Assembly: GCF_015355755.1 (NCBI RefSeq)
Contig: NZ_JACVEE010000001.1
Location: 1,550,001-1,614,000 of the forward strand
Origin: Nocardia sp. XZ_19_385
GTDB taxonomy: Bacteria > Actinomycetota > Actinomycetes > Mycobacteriales > Mycobacteriaceae
Direction of reading: 5' to 3'
Length of the DNA: 64,000 bases
A program made the translations under genes and the position numbers. Positions 62,626 through 64,000 of the stretch are shown here, in pieces; within the stretch, counting starts at the first letter, position 1; each line of letters starts with the position of its first letter. Below the pieces are notes generated by a model. It ran no database searches and had not been told where the DNA came from. It saw nothing but the letters and a program-made list of their open reading frames with translations.

Positions 62626-63732
62626 CGGAGTGTGCCTTTCGGTTGGTTTCCCTTGTCTGGTGTGTCTCGTGGCCCAGTGCGGGACGGAGGAGCGCCAAAC
62701 GGGGTCTGCCGGAAGGGAGCGAACAAGTTTGTTCAGCGAGCGCGCGCGAGCGACCCGGCCTGTCCGGGGGAAGAAAGTTTTCGCCCCGCCCGGTCGAGCA
62801 TTTGCGAGCCCTGTTTGGCGACGACGACGCCCGCACTACAGTCCGCGCGACCGACCAGACACGGGGATCAACCGAACAGCCCACCCCGGGTACACCGCTG
62901 TCGACACGGGCAACCGGGATCAGCCCGGACCCGAGCAACGCGAGGCCACCCGAACCCGTCCGAGCCGTGCCCGGAGGTGACCCAGCCGACCGTCCCCTGC
63001 CGTGCCGCCGACACCCGGCGGTCTCCGCCGATCACCGAGCAGACGAGGCCGCGACTCCGCCCGGCCAACACGCGAGACTGACCCGGGCCGGCGGGCAGCC
63101 GGGGCGAACATGCCGCGCAGTACGCAGCGTCGCCCCGCTGTCGTTGGCGCGCCGCACCCCTGGAGCAACTCCAGGCGCGCCTTCGACCTCGCCGGTTGAT
63201 GTAGCGCGTCGGCACCCTGGCCCAGGAGGTATCGCCTCCTGACTTCGCGCCGAGTGAGGGTTTCGTCAACAGGCAAGCGGCAGCATGTGCCGAACCCCAG
63301 ACGGTCCCGTGGGCAGCGAACACGCACGCAGCCCGCCGGGACGGTTGGGAGCGCGAGCGAACCGCTTCGAACGATTAGGGACGTCGGATGCGCGCTTGCG
63401 ACATTGACGACAAACCGGTCCACTTCCGCTGAAAGCGGGTCCGGAGTGGCGGTACTTTCCTACGCTGACGCGCGGGCATTCCGCAGTGGTGCACGGGGGG
63501 CGATTCCTGTCAGTCACTTCGCTTCCCGGATACGGGCAACAGGGCGGAGTGTTCGGGGCCGCACCCATCGGTTCCCGGCGTCTTTCCCTCCCCGCAACCA
63601 CGGGTAGACGCCGGGGCCGGTCGGTGCCACCGGCGGGCGGCACTCCGCAGAATCCCCGGTTTCGCCACCCGCCGGTGACCTCTTGTTCGCCCATCCCGCT
63701 CGGACTCAGCGCACGCCCCTCCGGAGGACGAC
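62626..63732. other. 1.1-kb gene-free stretch
   Basis: No frame has both a start signal and steady codon bias on either strand. It contains repeat copy B (63303-63486) and probably the promoters of the leftward SSB-like gene and rightward 63733 gene. A vegetative origin or a non-coding RNA cannot be excluded; no iterons were seen. Confidence 0.4.
63303..63486. repeat. 184-bp direct repeat, copy B
   Basis: Partner of 55565-55748, with the same order of conserved blocks and the same length. The first 80 bases are more diverged than the last 100. It lies about 250 bp before the 63733 gene, as copy A lies before 55819. Confidence 0.75.
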
Positions 63733-63978
63733 GTGACCACACCGAACATCGCTGCCGCGCAGAAACTGCTGGAACAGGTCACCGCCAGATACGGGCACCC
63801 GGATTCCTTCGTCGGCGCGCTGCGCCGCTCCCTCGACGACCACCCGACCGACCGCCTGCCGCGCATCGCGGCGGCGATGCCCACGATCTCACTGCCGCTC
63901 GATCCACAGCAGCCCGGCGACGCACCGCAACCACCCACTAGGCCCGGCCGCCACGCCCTGCGCGAAGAGACCGCATAG
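63733..63978 (+). CDS. Small unrecognised protein
   Basis: 81 residues from GTG with GGAGG six bases upstream. TTPNIAAAQKLLEQVTARYG, HPDSFVGALRRSLDDHPTDR, then a Pro-rich tail. Soluble; no known motif. Last gene in the window. Confidence 0.55.
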   Translation: MTTPNIAAAQKLLEQVTARYGHPDSFVGALRRSLDDHPTDRLPRIAAAMPTISLPLDPQQPGDAPQPPTRPGRHALREETA

Positions 63979-64000
63979 CGGCCCGCGGACCCTCCCCCGC

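Noticed and set aside
62868..63423. Minus-strand frames of 150-167 codons in the long gap
   Set aside because: No ribosome site, Arg/Gly/Pro-rich shadow composition and irregular codon bias. Only the segment shared with the 184-bp repeat is notable.

Overview
The window is GC-rich (high G/C in third codon positions) and carries mycolata-type genes: cutinase, EspR-like regulator, DUF6545/MAB_1171c-type membrane protein, SCO6880-type conjugation protein. This suggests a Nocardia- or Rhodococcus-like actinobacterium; the genus is an inference. Almost all of the window looks like one large integrated conjugative element (ICE), entered at its left end. The chromosome is visible only at about 1-1145, where the 3' half of a host rlmN gene is cut at the codons for its GMGEPLAN motif. 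Immediately inside lies a second, complete, diverged rlmN (1284-2390). The simplest reading is insertion into rlmN by an element that brings its own rlmN. The right end and an intact integrase are not in the window.

Layout. 2.5-5.0 kb: degenerate phosphoesterase, excisionase-like protein, XRE regulator and EspR-like regulator. 5.0-8.1 kb (minus strand): ImmA/IrrE-type peptidase, DUF6545-like membrane protein and a CYP102-like P450 in one overlapping operon. 8.6-27.1 kb: a long, translationally coupled conjugation operon. It holds a cutinase, small membrane proteins and lipoproteins, VirB6-like, SCO6880-like and VirB4-like proteins, a lysozyme-like/NlpC-P60 hydrolase, the coupling ATPase, a DUF4913 protein and a large repetitive protein. 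27.2-32.5 kb: cargo (M20 peptidase, SDR protein, regulator, four overlapping unknown genes). 32.6-43.4 kb: an unrecognised biosynthetic-type cluster. It has an HD phosphohydrolase and XRE regulator divergent from a P450, a ferredoxin fused to a prephenate dehydratase/decarboxylase-like domain, a dehydrogenase, nucleotidyltransferase, cupin, amidohydrolase, methyltransferase, GalE-like epimerase and three Nudix genes, one of them frameshifted.

43.6-53.5 kb is a nested 9.9-kb element with Tn554-like architecture. It is inserted in a GFA-family gene and flanked by a 6-bp core, CTGTGC, with matching inverted end motifs. Joining its flanks restores a complete 126-codon GFA gene. Inside are remnants of a tyrosine recombinase and a TnpC/DUF6262-like protein, an intact GFA paralogue, an SMR efflux protein, SulP transporter plus MerR regulator, NhaA, a CDF-like transporter and a molybdate (mod) operon.

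53.8-64.0 kb returns to ICE backbone: DUF4145-like and DUF6907-like genes, the MobC/relaxase pair with a probable oriT, a putative GIY-YIG protein, a NYN/OST-HTH gene, an SSB-like protein and two copies of a 184-bp repeat. Several genes (near 318, 22316, 41977, 42252, 48250 and 61029) are each interrupted by a single-base shift. Some of these may be assembly errors rather than real pseudogenes.
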